The notes under the pieces: model-generated | What the model saw: only the letters and a program-made list of their open reading frames with translations | What the model was told of the DNA's origin: nothing | The model's database searches: none | In this document: piece by piece, positions 42,901 through 54,269 of the stretch | Layout of the letters: each line of letters opens with the position of its first letter | How positions within the stretch are numbered: position 1 is the stretch's first letter | Translations under genes and position numbers: made by a program | From: Lucifuga dentata | Taxonomy: Eukaryota > Chordata > Actinopteri > Ophidiiformes > Bythitidae | Length of the DNA: 64,000 bases | NCBI GenBank assembly: GCA_014773175.1 | Contig: VXCM01000465.1 | Location: forward strand, 4,896-68,895 | Reading direction: 5' to 3'

Positions 42901-44282
42901 CTCTCCATTGGACCCTCACTGGTAACACAGCCATATGATATTTTAACCAATTTTTGCCAGGGGGAGATAACAGAAATAGAATACACAAAAGTTCATCTTG
43001 GGGGCCCTGCACAAAAGAACACACAAAGAGCCTGAATCACTGTGTCTTGAGCCTTGCAGGATATCGTTTTGCCTTGAAATACTACATCACATGAAGTACT
43101 GTACTGGGGTCTTTAGGCCATTAATAGCTTTTACATAACAGGCAGTTCCCTTTCTCCACTCTCCTGTAGCCCCACTTCCACCAAACCTCCAAATAAGAGG
43201 ATTACATATGAAGTTTGCCTATAAAATGACAATCTTAGCAATACTTTGAGTGTGCATACAGAACTCTGACAAAGACACTGGAAATGAGTTTTATTTGCAA
43301 ATCAAGCAGGTCAGTACAGGCTTGTGTAGCTGTGTGGCTTTGCTGGTCAGTGAATGAGAAACCAACCTCACAAACACTATCACAAATGACCTGTTAATAC
43401 TATAGACAGGATATATGCATGATACTGGTAACACTAAATCTGTCATCTGTAGTAATTACAGATTCAGTTCTCACAGTACAACATCTAATGTCAGCCACAT
43501 TATTAAACAAATGTCCCTCTGAGATGTCAAAGGCACAATTCAGAATGTCAGCTGAAGGTATGAAGAATGAATTTTTTCAAAAATTAGCTTTAGCTAGTGG
43601 ACAAGGGGATTTCATTTTATTCTTTATAATTAATGTAATGGTGAACACAGACCAATGTATTACAAACAATGATTAGCTAAATACAAATATGGATTTATTA
43701 AACAATGAGAAATCTAAATACTTTTGTATATTTTGTGTACTGTATGTGGGTATGTGGAGCTGGTGCATTCACAAAATGACTTTATTATTATTGTTTTATA
43801 CAGTGACATTATTATGTTTCTATATAATGACCTTCATCGGTACTGTTGACATATACCAGATATTCCCGTTTCCTCCGAAGCAGCTAAGCTGTCACCCATT
43901 CTTAAATATACAGAACCGGCATTGTGCAAATGTGATGCAAATGGCATTGTCCAGTCTCCCACAACCCGTGAACTACCCACCTAGAGTGAAGACAGCAAGT
44001 TAGCATTTTTACCCAGCAGATGCCTATTAGCTTAGCATTCATAACGGTGTTGTTTGAGGGTTTTATAAGGTTGTTTTCTACTTAGTTTGAGTATTAAAAT
44101 AATTTAATTCAGTTAGCAAGTAACGCCAATGTCAGACATCAATTTGGCACAAACAGCCTCGTAACTTTAGCGCGAACTGACGAGCAAATAAAGCAACAGC
44201 TAAAACTATAGCTAATAAAAATAAACATGGATAGATACGGCCTCGTAGTATATTACTACCATCTTCCTAAACGCGCAGCAGT
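39999..44282. other. Intergenic region between cdr2 and the tRNA gene
   Basis: The left part is probably the cdr2 3' UTR, with ATTAAA at 40258-40263 as one possible poly(A) signal. The region also holds an artefactual duplication at 41427-41561, a hairpin at 41573-41608 and the second copy of the TTAA MITE at 42201-42757. The small open frames have no recognisable domain or splice context. Confidence 0.6.
42201..42757. mobile_element. TTAA-flanked MITE, copy 2 (piggyBac-like)
   Basis: A 557-bp element related along its whole length to 29989-30545 and in the same orientation. It is flanked by TTAA at 42197-42200 and 42758-42761. The ends AGGATCATACCAGCCATTTT and the complementary AAGACCATAGTGGCCATTTT form an imperfect inverted repeat. 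Shared internal landmarks include TGATTTCAGTTCAT, ATGTATGTCTCC and TTTTAAGGTG. The two copies have diverged by many substitutions, so the insertions are not recent. Confidence 0.75.
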
Positions 44283-44364
44283 GGTAGCGTGGCCGAGTGG
44301 TCTAAGGCGCTGGATTTAGGCTCCAGTCATTTCGATGGCGTGGGTTCGAATCCCACCGCTGCCA
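44283..44364 (+). tRNA. tRNA-Leu (anticodon TAG)
   Basis: An 82-nt type II tRNA with a long variable arm, typical of leucine tRNAs. The acceptor stem pairs GGTAGCG with CGCTGCC, with an A discriminator. The anticodon stem is CTGGA/TCCAG around a TTTAGGC loop, with the anticodon TAG at 44317-44319, decoding CUA. The internal Pol III promoter is intact, with an A box TGGCCGAGTGG at 44290-44300 and a B box GGTTCGAATCC at 44343-44353. There is no intron. CCA is not encoded, as expected in eukaryotes. Confidence 0.97.
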
Positions 44365-45290
44365 GAAAGTTTTTGTGATTCTATCACAATATGAACAAAA
44401 GTTCGAAAGTAATCAAGCACCTGACACAGACACAAGTCGATGCTGCACATATCAAAAAGCTTATATTCGTAGATTAAAATGTATAACTGTACAAGAGCGC
44501 CCTCATGCGGAGGGTAAAATGTATGCGCATAGGAACGCCAACTTGAAAGAAGACAACTTGTTTGGTATTGATTTTATTGATAAGGATGGTTCTGTAAATT
44601 AAAGATTCACATTTTCTCTCACTTAAAGGTTTTCTCTCACTTAAAGGTTTCATCAGGAGGAGAGGAAAAAAGGATCAAAATGTTGAAGACATAAATGACT
44701 GTTTGCTACAGGTAGGCTATAAAATCGTCATTGGCATTCACTGTTACTGCTTTAATGTCTAAAAGCGTACAAAATTCTACAGATGTGTTAAATCACAACA
44801 AATTTTTATCATAGAAACCGGAAGCATGCTTTAATTACAATCAGTAAAAATGTTAATGTTTGTCATACAAATATAAATTCATTTAGATCAATGTTTTCCC
44901 TTAATTTTAATGAAATCATAGTAACCTCAAACTACACATCAAGTACATTCACACAACACAGGTTTAATACTTTTCAATAGCCTGGTACTTCAGACTGACA
45001 TATGTATACCAACAACAAAATGGTGAAATAGTATACATTCTAAGGGAAAGAGAAACTGCTGTCTTTGAATAATGAGGTGCAGATCTTACAGAATCAAGTG
45101 TTGCGAGGTAGATGTTTTCATTGTCGCTGCAAACCTATTTTTGAGCCATATTTCCAAGTTTCTATGGATTTTCACCAATGCATCACATGAGGTGAGAGTA
45201 CACTTTTGCAGTGTCTGATTTCAAAATATGGTGACTGGGACAGCCTTTGGGATCATTATGTGTATGTGATGTCCAGGACTGCCTAACTGG
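44365..45290. other. Intergenic region between tRNA-Leu and the sdr42e2 3' end
   Basis: No gene is seen. An 18-bp direct duplication lies at 44612-44629/44630-44647. The right part should contain the sdr42e2 3' UTR (minus strand); its poly(A) site is not evident. Confidence 0.5.
44370..44374 (+). terminator. RNA polymerase III terminator of tRNA-Leu
   Basis: A TTTTT run begins 6 nt after the mature tRNA end, the standard Pol III stop. Confidence 0.85.
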
Positions 45291-48200
45291 CTAGTCCTGA
45301 CACAAGATGCAGCATAGCATGAGTAGCGCTAGGCCAAGGCCAATCATCAGAAGCAGGACCAGGGCTTGGGGCAGCTGAGAGTCTGAAAGTGGCAAACTGG
45401 GTCTGGGCTGCAAAGATTTCAGGTAGTGTTCCAAAGAGTCTGCCAGCTTGTAGCGCTTTGGACAGTAGCCCAGCTCTCGACAGGCCTTTTCGATCTTGAA
45501 GGTGTGAGTTACTGCTATGTTCCTTACCTGTAAATGCAGATTAAAGCATTTGTATTAAGACAAAGTCATCTCCAGAAGCTCCATCACCTACAGCTAGACC
45601 TGGACATAAATAGTCAGTTTTTTACCTGCAGGGACATCCCGGCCAAAAGAGCAAAGATTATACCATGAGGCTAATGGTTTAAATTAACCTTAATTTGGCA
45701 AACTTGGTTTTAAACTGTGATACTGATGGATATCTCTGGTCACTGTCTCTTCTTATTGCCTGCAATAAGATGTCAGCATAGGAAGTACCCATACAGACTG
45801 AATCATTCAGACAGACCAGGCAGTACACACTTTAAAACATGACTGAAGCCATTTCGACACATTATTTATGTGTCGAAATGACTTCAGTCCCACAACAGAC
45901 GTTGGAGTTGCTGGACGTTTTCAGACGTGCTTCATCACTGTAGAGGAACCTGAATTAAACAGATGTGAAACTTGATGCATTGAGTTTGCTAATGAAATGA
46001 TAAAATTTGTACTATGTCTGCATTTATTTATTTATAATAACTTGGTTCCAGTTCTGTTGATGATGAATCCAGTTTTCCTTATTGGTTTGTAACTCCTTTT
46101 TAATTTAAGCACAGCAGCGTCAAACAGGAAAGGGGACACAATCCCAAAAGATCATGGCACACTGCTTCATTGTGATACAAAAAGTTAAAAGCCTTTCTTC
46201 ACATTGCTACACGATTGAAGTCATGTGAATAGATGCATTTTAACTGTTTTGTATTAAATCAAAGCAGAGTGTCTTGATTTTTGGTTGTGTTCATTTGGTT
46301 GTGTGACCCTGTACACCCAGGAGTACCTGCTTTAGGATATAATTCACTTGGATCCGTGTAAGACTTTTGCTTTTTTTTTCGCTTTTCACTGACCACAGCA
46401 GTATTCGCTTAAGTGTAGCTGATGCAACAATTTAAATTGCATCTTTTTCCATTATTGCAGGAATTCATTTCTATGCAAAGGAAAAAAACTCCAGTATCAT
46501 CAGTGACAGATTAACCTGGGAAATGCAGGATTATTTGAGACAAGCAATGACGTTGATCAACTCTGGTCACCATAGCAACAGTCACTGTACTGAGGTCACT
46601 TCCTGTGGACTTCATCTTGAACTTCCTGTTCTGACCCACAGCACTTAATGTTTTATTCAGGACAATCATCAATCCCCCAGCCAGCAGCTGTCTCACAGAA
46701 TGAGCTGCGGGTGCAGGCCCACAGCTCAGCTTTGGTTTCTGCTTCATCACACATTCATGAGGATCTTAAAGGCCGTGATGGAGACTCCTTAAGATGCCTC
46801 TTACAGGCTGTCACACTATATTAAGGCAAGCAGGATTACTGCATACTACAATGGCTTCACAATGTTGTTACACTACTATAATTGTTGTGGTGAGTTCATG
46901 TTTTTTAATGGCTCCACAAACCAGCAAGCAGAATTCACAAGCTTTTAATTGAGTGACTGTGTGATCATTTCCCATCTGTTTATCTGCCAAATTTCTGAAT
47001 TCATTAAAGGTTCTCTTTGACTGTCCATAATTCATGAACAGATAGCATCAGACAAGGAACGAAGAGGGTGCTGATAGGAAAATACTTCCTCTAATGAAAT
47101 CTGTCTTCATTGCCTCTGAGACTTTAAAAAAAATCTAATCGTCAGAACATGAACAACCTAAACCCCATTTGCAACACACAAACACATTCTTTCACTTCGA
47201 CATGTGCATATGCACACATACTGTATGTTCACACATATTCATATACATACAGCTCCATGCACATGCTGGTGTAACTTTGGATAAAACTGAGTTACACATG
47301 TGAGAATGATCCATAATGTATCTCTTTATATGATTTAGACTGTTGAACGGACACTGAGAGTCTGTTGAGAAATATAATGTTCACATTTTCTTCCAATTAT
47401 CGAACAAAACGATTTGCCACTCGGTATCACAACACTGATTTAATAACATGTTCAGAAGAAGGAAGGCCTGACTCTGAAACTCTGAGAAGAGACGCAAGGA
47501 AATGCATTTACCTCACTTCTGGTAAAGAGGAGAGGGACTTCAATCACAGGTCTAAGAAGTACATGTAAATATTCCACCAGGATGGCTGTTAAAAGAACAA
47601 AATCACACTTACCTGAATGCAATAAACATTAATATAACAACTAATAAAAATAATCAAATTTTCAATCAAATGTCATTTTTAAAGGAAAGGAGCAAAGGTC
47701 TTAGAAAGTGGATCTACCTGCTAAATAGACCAGTGAAACAGGTAGTCGTATCAAAGGCCTGCTGTATCCCAGCTTCTCAAACTTCAATGGGAAAAGTAAT
47801 AGGAAATACAGAGAGGTAAATTCCTCTTAGTTGTGACCAAACATATTTCAGTTAATAGATACACCCCTTAAATTTTTAACTCACCAAGGGTGTAAACCAC
47901 TCAAACAGATTGACTGACTCTCCGTCATTAATGAAATAGGCTTGTCCACTCTGCCAAAACAAGCAGAACATACCCATGAAATGAGAAAATGGAAATGATC
48001 GACCTTTAAATGCCGTTGTAAAGCTGATTGTGTCTCATGAGTCAGACTCACAGCCACACAGTTCTTCATTGTGAGCGCCTCAGCTGCCAGTGTGTGAGCC
48101 TGCACCAGGTTATCTACATGCACCCAGTTCATCTTGGCCTCAGGGTCCCCAAACCTGAAGCTGAACAGCCGCCGTTCCACATTCACCTGAACAGAACAGC

Positions 48201-51200
48201 AATTGGTTCCAGATCCAGATAAATGTTAAAAGCCACAGTTTCTTATGACAAAAAAAGCAATTAAGTCCTATTATTATCACAGTAGTTTCATTTTATTAGA
48301 ACAAGATATGTTTTGTCTAGGCTTGTCCAACCTTGGCGGAGGCATACGCTTTAATGACTGCCCTTTCGTGTTTTCAGAAAAACCACGTTTGTGTCATGTT
48401 GTGTGTGCTCATTATGATTATGTTACTTCCTTTAATTTTCAGCATTTTATCACACATTGATTTAAAAAAAAAAAAAAAAAACATTCTAGTTTTATGCTTT
48501 TACCTGCAAATAAATTTGAATCCAATATGAAACGGAAGAATTTGAGAAATTATCACATTTATGTTGTGTTTTGTTAGTTGGATAGTCTGACAACAAAGTT
48601 CNAAAAAAAAAAAAAAAAATCATTCTAGTTTTATACTTTTACCTGCAAATAAATTTGAATCCAATATGAAACAGAAGAATTTGAGAAATTATCACATTTA
48701 TGTTGTGTTTTGTTAGTTGGATAGTCTGACAACAAAGTTCATAAATGAAAAACATTTTAAGCAGCTAACTTTTTGAAATTTAATATGATAGTGCTTATTT
48801 AATCACACCACTATTACAGTTTTCAGGATTTACAGATTTTATGTGGGTTACACTTTAAAGGCTGTACATAAAGTGGATTGTATTTTATGCTATTGTTTTT
48901 TTTTCTACACTGTATGTATAAGTACATATTTTGCATGTACTGTTTTGTCCTCATTAACTCCAGATAGTGGATAAGGATAAAGGTGAACCTAGATATAAAT
49001 AGTCGACCTTCTGGGCCTCATGACCTACTGTAAACCATCCAGCCCGCCAGGAGACTGCACATGGCTTAGACTGGCTGCCTCACAGAAGAAGAAAGACTGG
49101 GACGCTGTAACTGGATGCCTGGAGAGGAGTTATCAATAATGTAAACTCTTCAGGCAGGAGCACATTCTGCCAGCGAGGTGCAGAAGATGTGGCTGCAGGC
49201 ACTGCATAGTATCTTCCATAGTGCCAACATACGGTGAAATTGCCTTTATCACAAAAAAATATCAGAATTTGTTATATTTGTGTGACCATCCCTCACCATC
49301 ACTCTGTGGAGGTGTCTCCTCTCCTCTGGTCCATAGATGCCACAAGGGCGTAAGACACAGGTCTGCAGCAGGCCTCCACCTTCACATGAAACAGTTATTA
49401 CCTTCACTTATTAAATGTATTTATGTAGCTTTGAAACCATGAAGCAATTTGATTTCCAACACTCTGTGAGCTGTTTAAACTGTCAATACAACCAAATCAG
49501 TAAGCGTAAACTAAACTAAAACCATTATCTATATCCTCACTTGGACTTGGGTGGTTTCCCTTAACATCGCTAATATTGTGTAGCATATATGTCAGTGTAC
49601 ATGTTCTTATAGGCCCAAACAACTACTATATAAATGCTTTTTTGCCAAATGTTTCATGTAACACTCATTCACTGAAGCATCTTTGAGTGAATAACGAACC
49701 CAAATTTATCCTACAGCAGATGCATGAAGCCTGCCATGTGCAATGACATAGCACCATGCTCTAAGCTTAATTGAATGTATAAGTAAATGGTTACTGATAG
49801 GGTGTAAGGTTACACCCAAGGAGGGAATGGAAGGCTTCACATCTGTTTATTCTGACACCTTAGTAGTGAAACCTTTTTATAATGTATTCAAACCTACATA
49901 AATTGCACACTGCATTGCATCATGCTATTAAACTCATTAGTAGTGGTAACTATGGAAAACAAAGGAATCAGTTTCGTGTGTGTGTGTGTGTGTGTGTGTG
50001 CATGTGGGTAACTGTTTGAGACAGTTTAGTGATGTGTTAATGCTAATGCAGCATTAACACATCACTAAACTGTCTCTAAATTTAACCTGGTATCAGTAAG
50101 TGTAGTTGTATTGGATTACACCCACGTGCTGGGTTTCCATGGCAACTATTACTTCAACCTCATGCATATGATCTCTATTTGGCCAGCTAGATTGCAGTCA
50201 GATGAAAGAACATGTGCTATTCGTTTCTCTTAATGAACCCTTTACCGGACCAACTGTTCTTCACCTTTAAGGGAGCATCCATTGGCTGACAGGACCATCT
50301 GGTCTGCAATGGCTTTAGTTCTAGAGTAGTGGTCAATGTGCTGGAACAGACAGAAATATAAAACTACATTGTATAACCCTCTCTATCCATTTTTTAAAAT
50401 CCACAAATTTACAAGGGTTTTCCTTAAAAAATAGGAGGAACAGCTAGTTGTTGTCTAATGAACAGTGCATTTATTTTTAATCTGAAATACAGAAAGACTT
50501 CCCTGTTGTGTAACAAAATAATTTACTAATTTTCATCTGAGCATTAACATTGTCCAACCTGCATAGATAAAAATCTCATATATTCTCATATACATTATAT
50601 TTTCATTAGACATTGTACAAATTATCCAATTCTTTCAGCTCCCACTCACCCTGCTGGGGGGCAAACACAACACAGAAAGCTCATCACCATCCACAATTGG
50701 TTTTCCAGCAAATACTACGTTGATGGTGCTGGTGTACACCAGCCTGGGGATGTTCCTCTCCCTACACACTGAAAGGGCAAAAGTCAGAGTTATTGGACCT
50801 TTCAGGATTCAAAGGATGACTGAGTGTATTAATCAAAGTGTGTGTCGAATGCACAAGTACATTTATTCTTACCATTTATGATGTTGTTGGTTCCTTCAAC
50901 ATTGACCGAATGCACCTGCTCTTTCTTCAGCTGAGAAGAAAAAACAGAGAAATATCACTTCTACACTATTCATAATGCATCTGGGTAACTCATTGCCATA
51001 TTAGCTATCAAATATCTTTTATTTTCACCTCCTATGTCTTTCTTTCCTCTATACCAGAATATTTCTAATTAACTTACGTACAGTTAATTTCAGGTCTTGT
51101 GATGATAACACAAATCCAATTAATAAATGCTGAGAAGACACAAAAGGAAGTCACCTGTTCTGGCCCGGACATGCCGTAAGACGCCGTGTGGAATATACAG

Positions 51201-54200
51201 TCCACATCTTCACACACCTTATACAAGGAAGAATAGTCCCGAATGTCACTCTATAAATATGAGGAAAGAAGATTAATCCAAGACAACCCTGAGGTTATCT
51301 GCCTTATCATAATTGGTAAATTGGTTTAGAATTTATGAAGATAGACTGAGAACAATGAAAGGAGGAAATAACTATTATGAACCCACTTATGTCACAGGCA
51401 GAACACAACAACTTCTCAAGTGAAGTATTGATTCATAAAAACAGTAGTAGGGTTTACTTTAACACTTTATTACACACTTTTGTGTTTTGTCACATTCACA
51501 CCATCAGCATCTCCTCATGTTGGGAGCTTTAGGGTAGATGAGGTGAAATGATGTGCGTGGTGCGTGTCAGAGATTATCCTGTGAGAGGGACAATAATCAA
51601 GGTAAGTGTGCCATGAGGCAGGCAGGTGAAACCTGAATCAAGCTACCTCAGTCAGCAGCTGGTGCTCCGGGATGGATCACTCATCTGTGTCTGTTTCCAC
51701 ACAGCACACACACTCATCACAGAGATACACTGACACTATCTGACATGAGGAAACAGCACAGATGCCTTCATGGTCAAAGATGCAGACATACACCAAAGCC
51801 AAACTGGCTCTAAGCAGCAATACATCAGGTTCTGCTGCAGGATGAAAAACCATTTCACACCCACTAAGATTAAAATGTCTGGACATTAAATATGAGGTCC
51901 CACTCACATCAAGCAAGTTGTCTGTCAGTGTCAGTCAGCAGTGGTGGATGTACAGACAGTTGAACTTAAAAGCAACTTTCAGGTTAATTATCTGGCCATT
52001 TTCTGTCACCTCCTTTTGCTTTTCACAAATTATGTGACGAAAATGCAGTAAATGTACCAGAAAATTTTCCCTTCCTTCAGTTTTCTTTTCTCAAAAAAAT
52101 GTCAGAAAAAATATAGACAGGCCATATGCATCCAATTGTCAACCAAGACCTACAACTTTTATGTTTGGGAAGAGGTGAAATGAGGTTAAATCAGGTGAAT
52201 AGAGTGAGTGCTACACACTCACTCTATTCAAAGTTCAAAACCATATTATATGCTTTCCTTTAAAACTGGCTTTAAAGGAGCAGAACATTAATTTAGTCTT
52301 CATTTGAATTCAGGCAAAAAAAAAAAAATATTGCGTGTTTGGATAAGAGGTATTCAAAAAAGTTTTTTTCTTTAATTGCATTTGGACTCGAGTGGAGAAC
52401 TGTGTATATACTGTACTTTTATTTTCAAAGAAACGCTAAGAATAACAGATATAAGACAGTTTAGAAATTGTTAAGAAATGTTGCTTTTCTTCAATAATTC
52501 TTTCAATAATTGTCTTTGGTGGTTAAGAGATAATATACTTACTTAGGAATAGGGGCGTCTCACCTGCCTTGCAGGTTTGGGGAGGGTGATCTACAAGTGA
52601 CTTTTCACCTAGCATACATTACACCTCAAGTAGCTAAGTGATTCAGTTTAAATCCTGAATCCCTTTCTCACTCCTAGAACATACCGTATATACTTGAGTA
52701 TAAGCCTAGTTTTTTGTTGTTTTTTTTGCCAAATTTCACAATGCAAATCAGGGTCAGCATATACACAAGTAATTCAAATTGGATCCCAGAAAACAAAATT
52801 TCCAGGGGTGGAAATACTACCCATTACCACTACGCATGGAAAATAGTTTAAATTATACTTAGAATGAGATATTTCCTGACTAAACTTCTTATCCAGCACA
52901 TTTTGTGGCAGCCAGTAAGCCATGATCCGTCAGTTACGGTAACCAGCTGCTGAAATAATTTTCATGTTTACCAGTATGTGGATTATTTTCAGAACATCAA
53001 TACTCAGAAAAACAGGTAATTTGCTAAACAAATAAATTGATGGAACAACATCAGAAGGCCAGCTGAAGGAATTCCAAAACTCTGTATCTAGGAATGTCCA
53101 GCACACACAGTAGACAGGCCCGCATCGACTCAGATACAGGAAAACACAAAATGGGTGAGATTCTTAACAAAAACAAATCTCACCATAATTACACAGCTAA
53201 ATAAGCCAAATAAGTGCTGTGATAATTATAGCTCATTTGTAAAGCTTTCCTTACTTTCATCAATGCGATTCAGACAAGCAAGAGGAGTCTGGAAAACTTA
53301 ATGTTAGCTAATGCCACTTATGGTAATCTGCTGTTTACCGGTACTGGTACGCAGATTATTTTCAGAAAATCACAGGAATACTATGACAATTCTCAGAAAA
53401 AAAAACAAGCAATTTGCTGAACAAATGGAACAACATCAGGGGGTCGGCTTATATGCGGGTTTCTTTAAAAATTTACCAGGTCAAAATCGGGGGTCAGCTT
53501 ATTTTCTGACAGAATTTTGTCGCAGGCTCTCTGGTCTTAAGACAGTTAGGTACAAAGAGAGAGAGAGGTACAAAGATGTAAAATGGCCCTCTTTGTACCT
53601 CTCTCATGGTGTGACATAGGACCACCGTTTTGGAGCCACCACAGCTAAAGATATCACCACGATTCTTTCACATTAGTCACCTTTCGTCTTCCACAGCCCA
53701 AAATCACACAGTGTATACTGAGCTAAGATCCTCCATTACTCAAGCTTCCTAAGCCAGATATTTAGACATTCCCCTGCACGGCGGTGGGATAATTCACCCC
53801 ACTACATAAAGATTTTCATTTTAAAAGATTTTAACCTTCATATACTGTACTATAATATTACTTGTTAAAAGATGTAAGATGACTTGTTACATTCAAGGAC
53901 CTAGGTTTGATTTCAACAGTGATACTTTTTTTTTTTTCCGGATGACCAACATACACAGCTGTGCTGCACTTGTCTTATGCTTTTCTGTCATACACACATA
54001 CAAAGAAATTGTGTAAAATATTTGCTTTGTGTATTTATTCATTATTTATGCATTTATTATTTATGTAAACTTGAAAGGCTTTTTTCTCATTCCTCCTATC
54101 AGGCCCCCTAATGGCTCAGACGCCAGCATCCACCATCTGTTTTCATGTGAGATGATGTGATCCACGAACAAAATTATTCAAAACAGTAGCCATTTAAAAA

Positions 54201-54236
54201 CATTCAAAAATTTTTTTGAACAATTTGTTTCACCAC

Positions 54237-54269
<33 letters not shown>

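Noticed and set aside
44375..44602. 75-codon open frame after the tRNA
   Set aside because: No similarity to anything I recognise; it begins immediately after a Pol III terminator and shows no splice or UTR context.
46511..46750. 79-codon minus-strand open frame between sdr42e2 exons
   Set aside because: It has an acceptor-like CGCAG and an in-phase start, but no SDR similarity. The true exon for this part of the protein is at 47512-47585 ([11 protein letters not shown]...FTRSE), which joins in phase to 45527.
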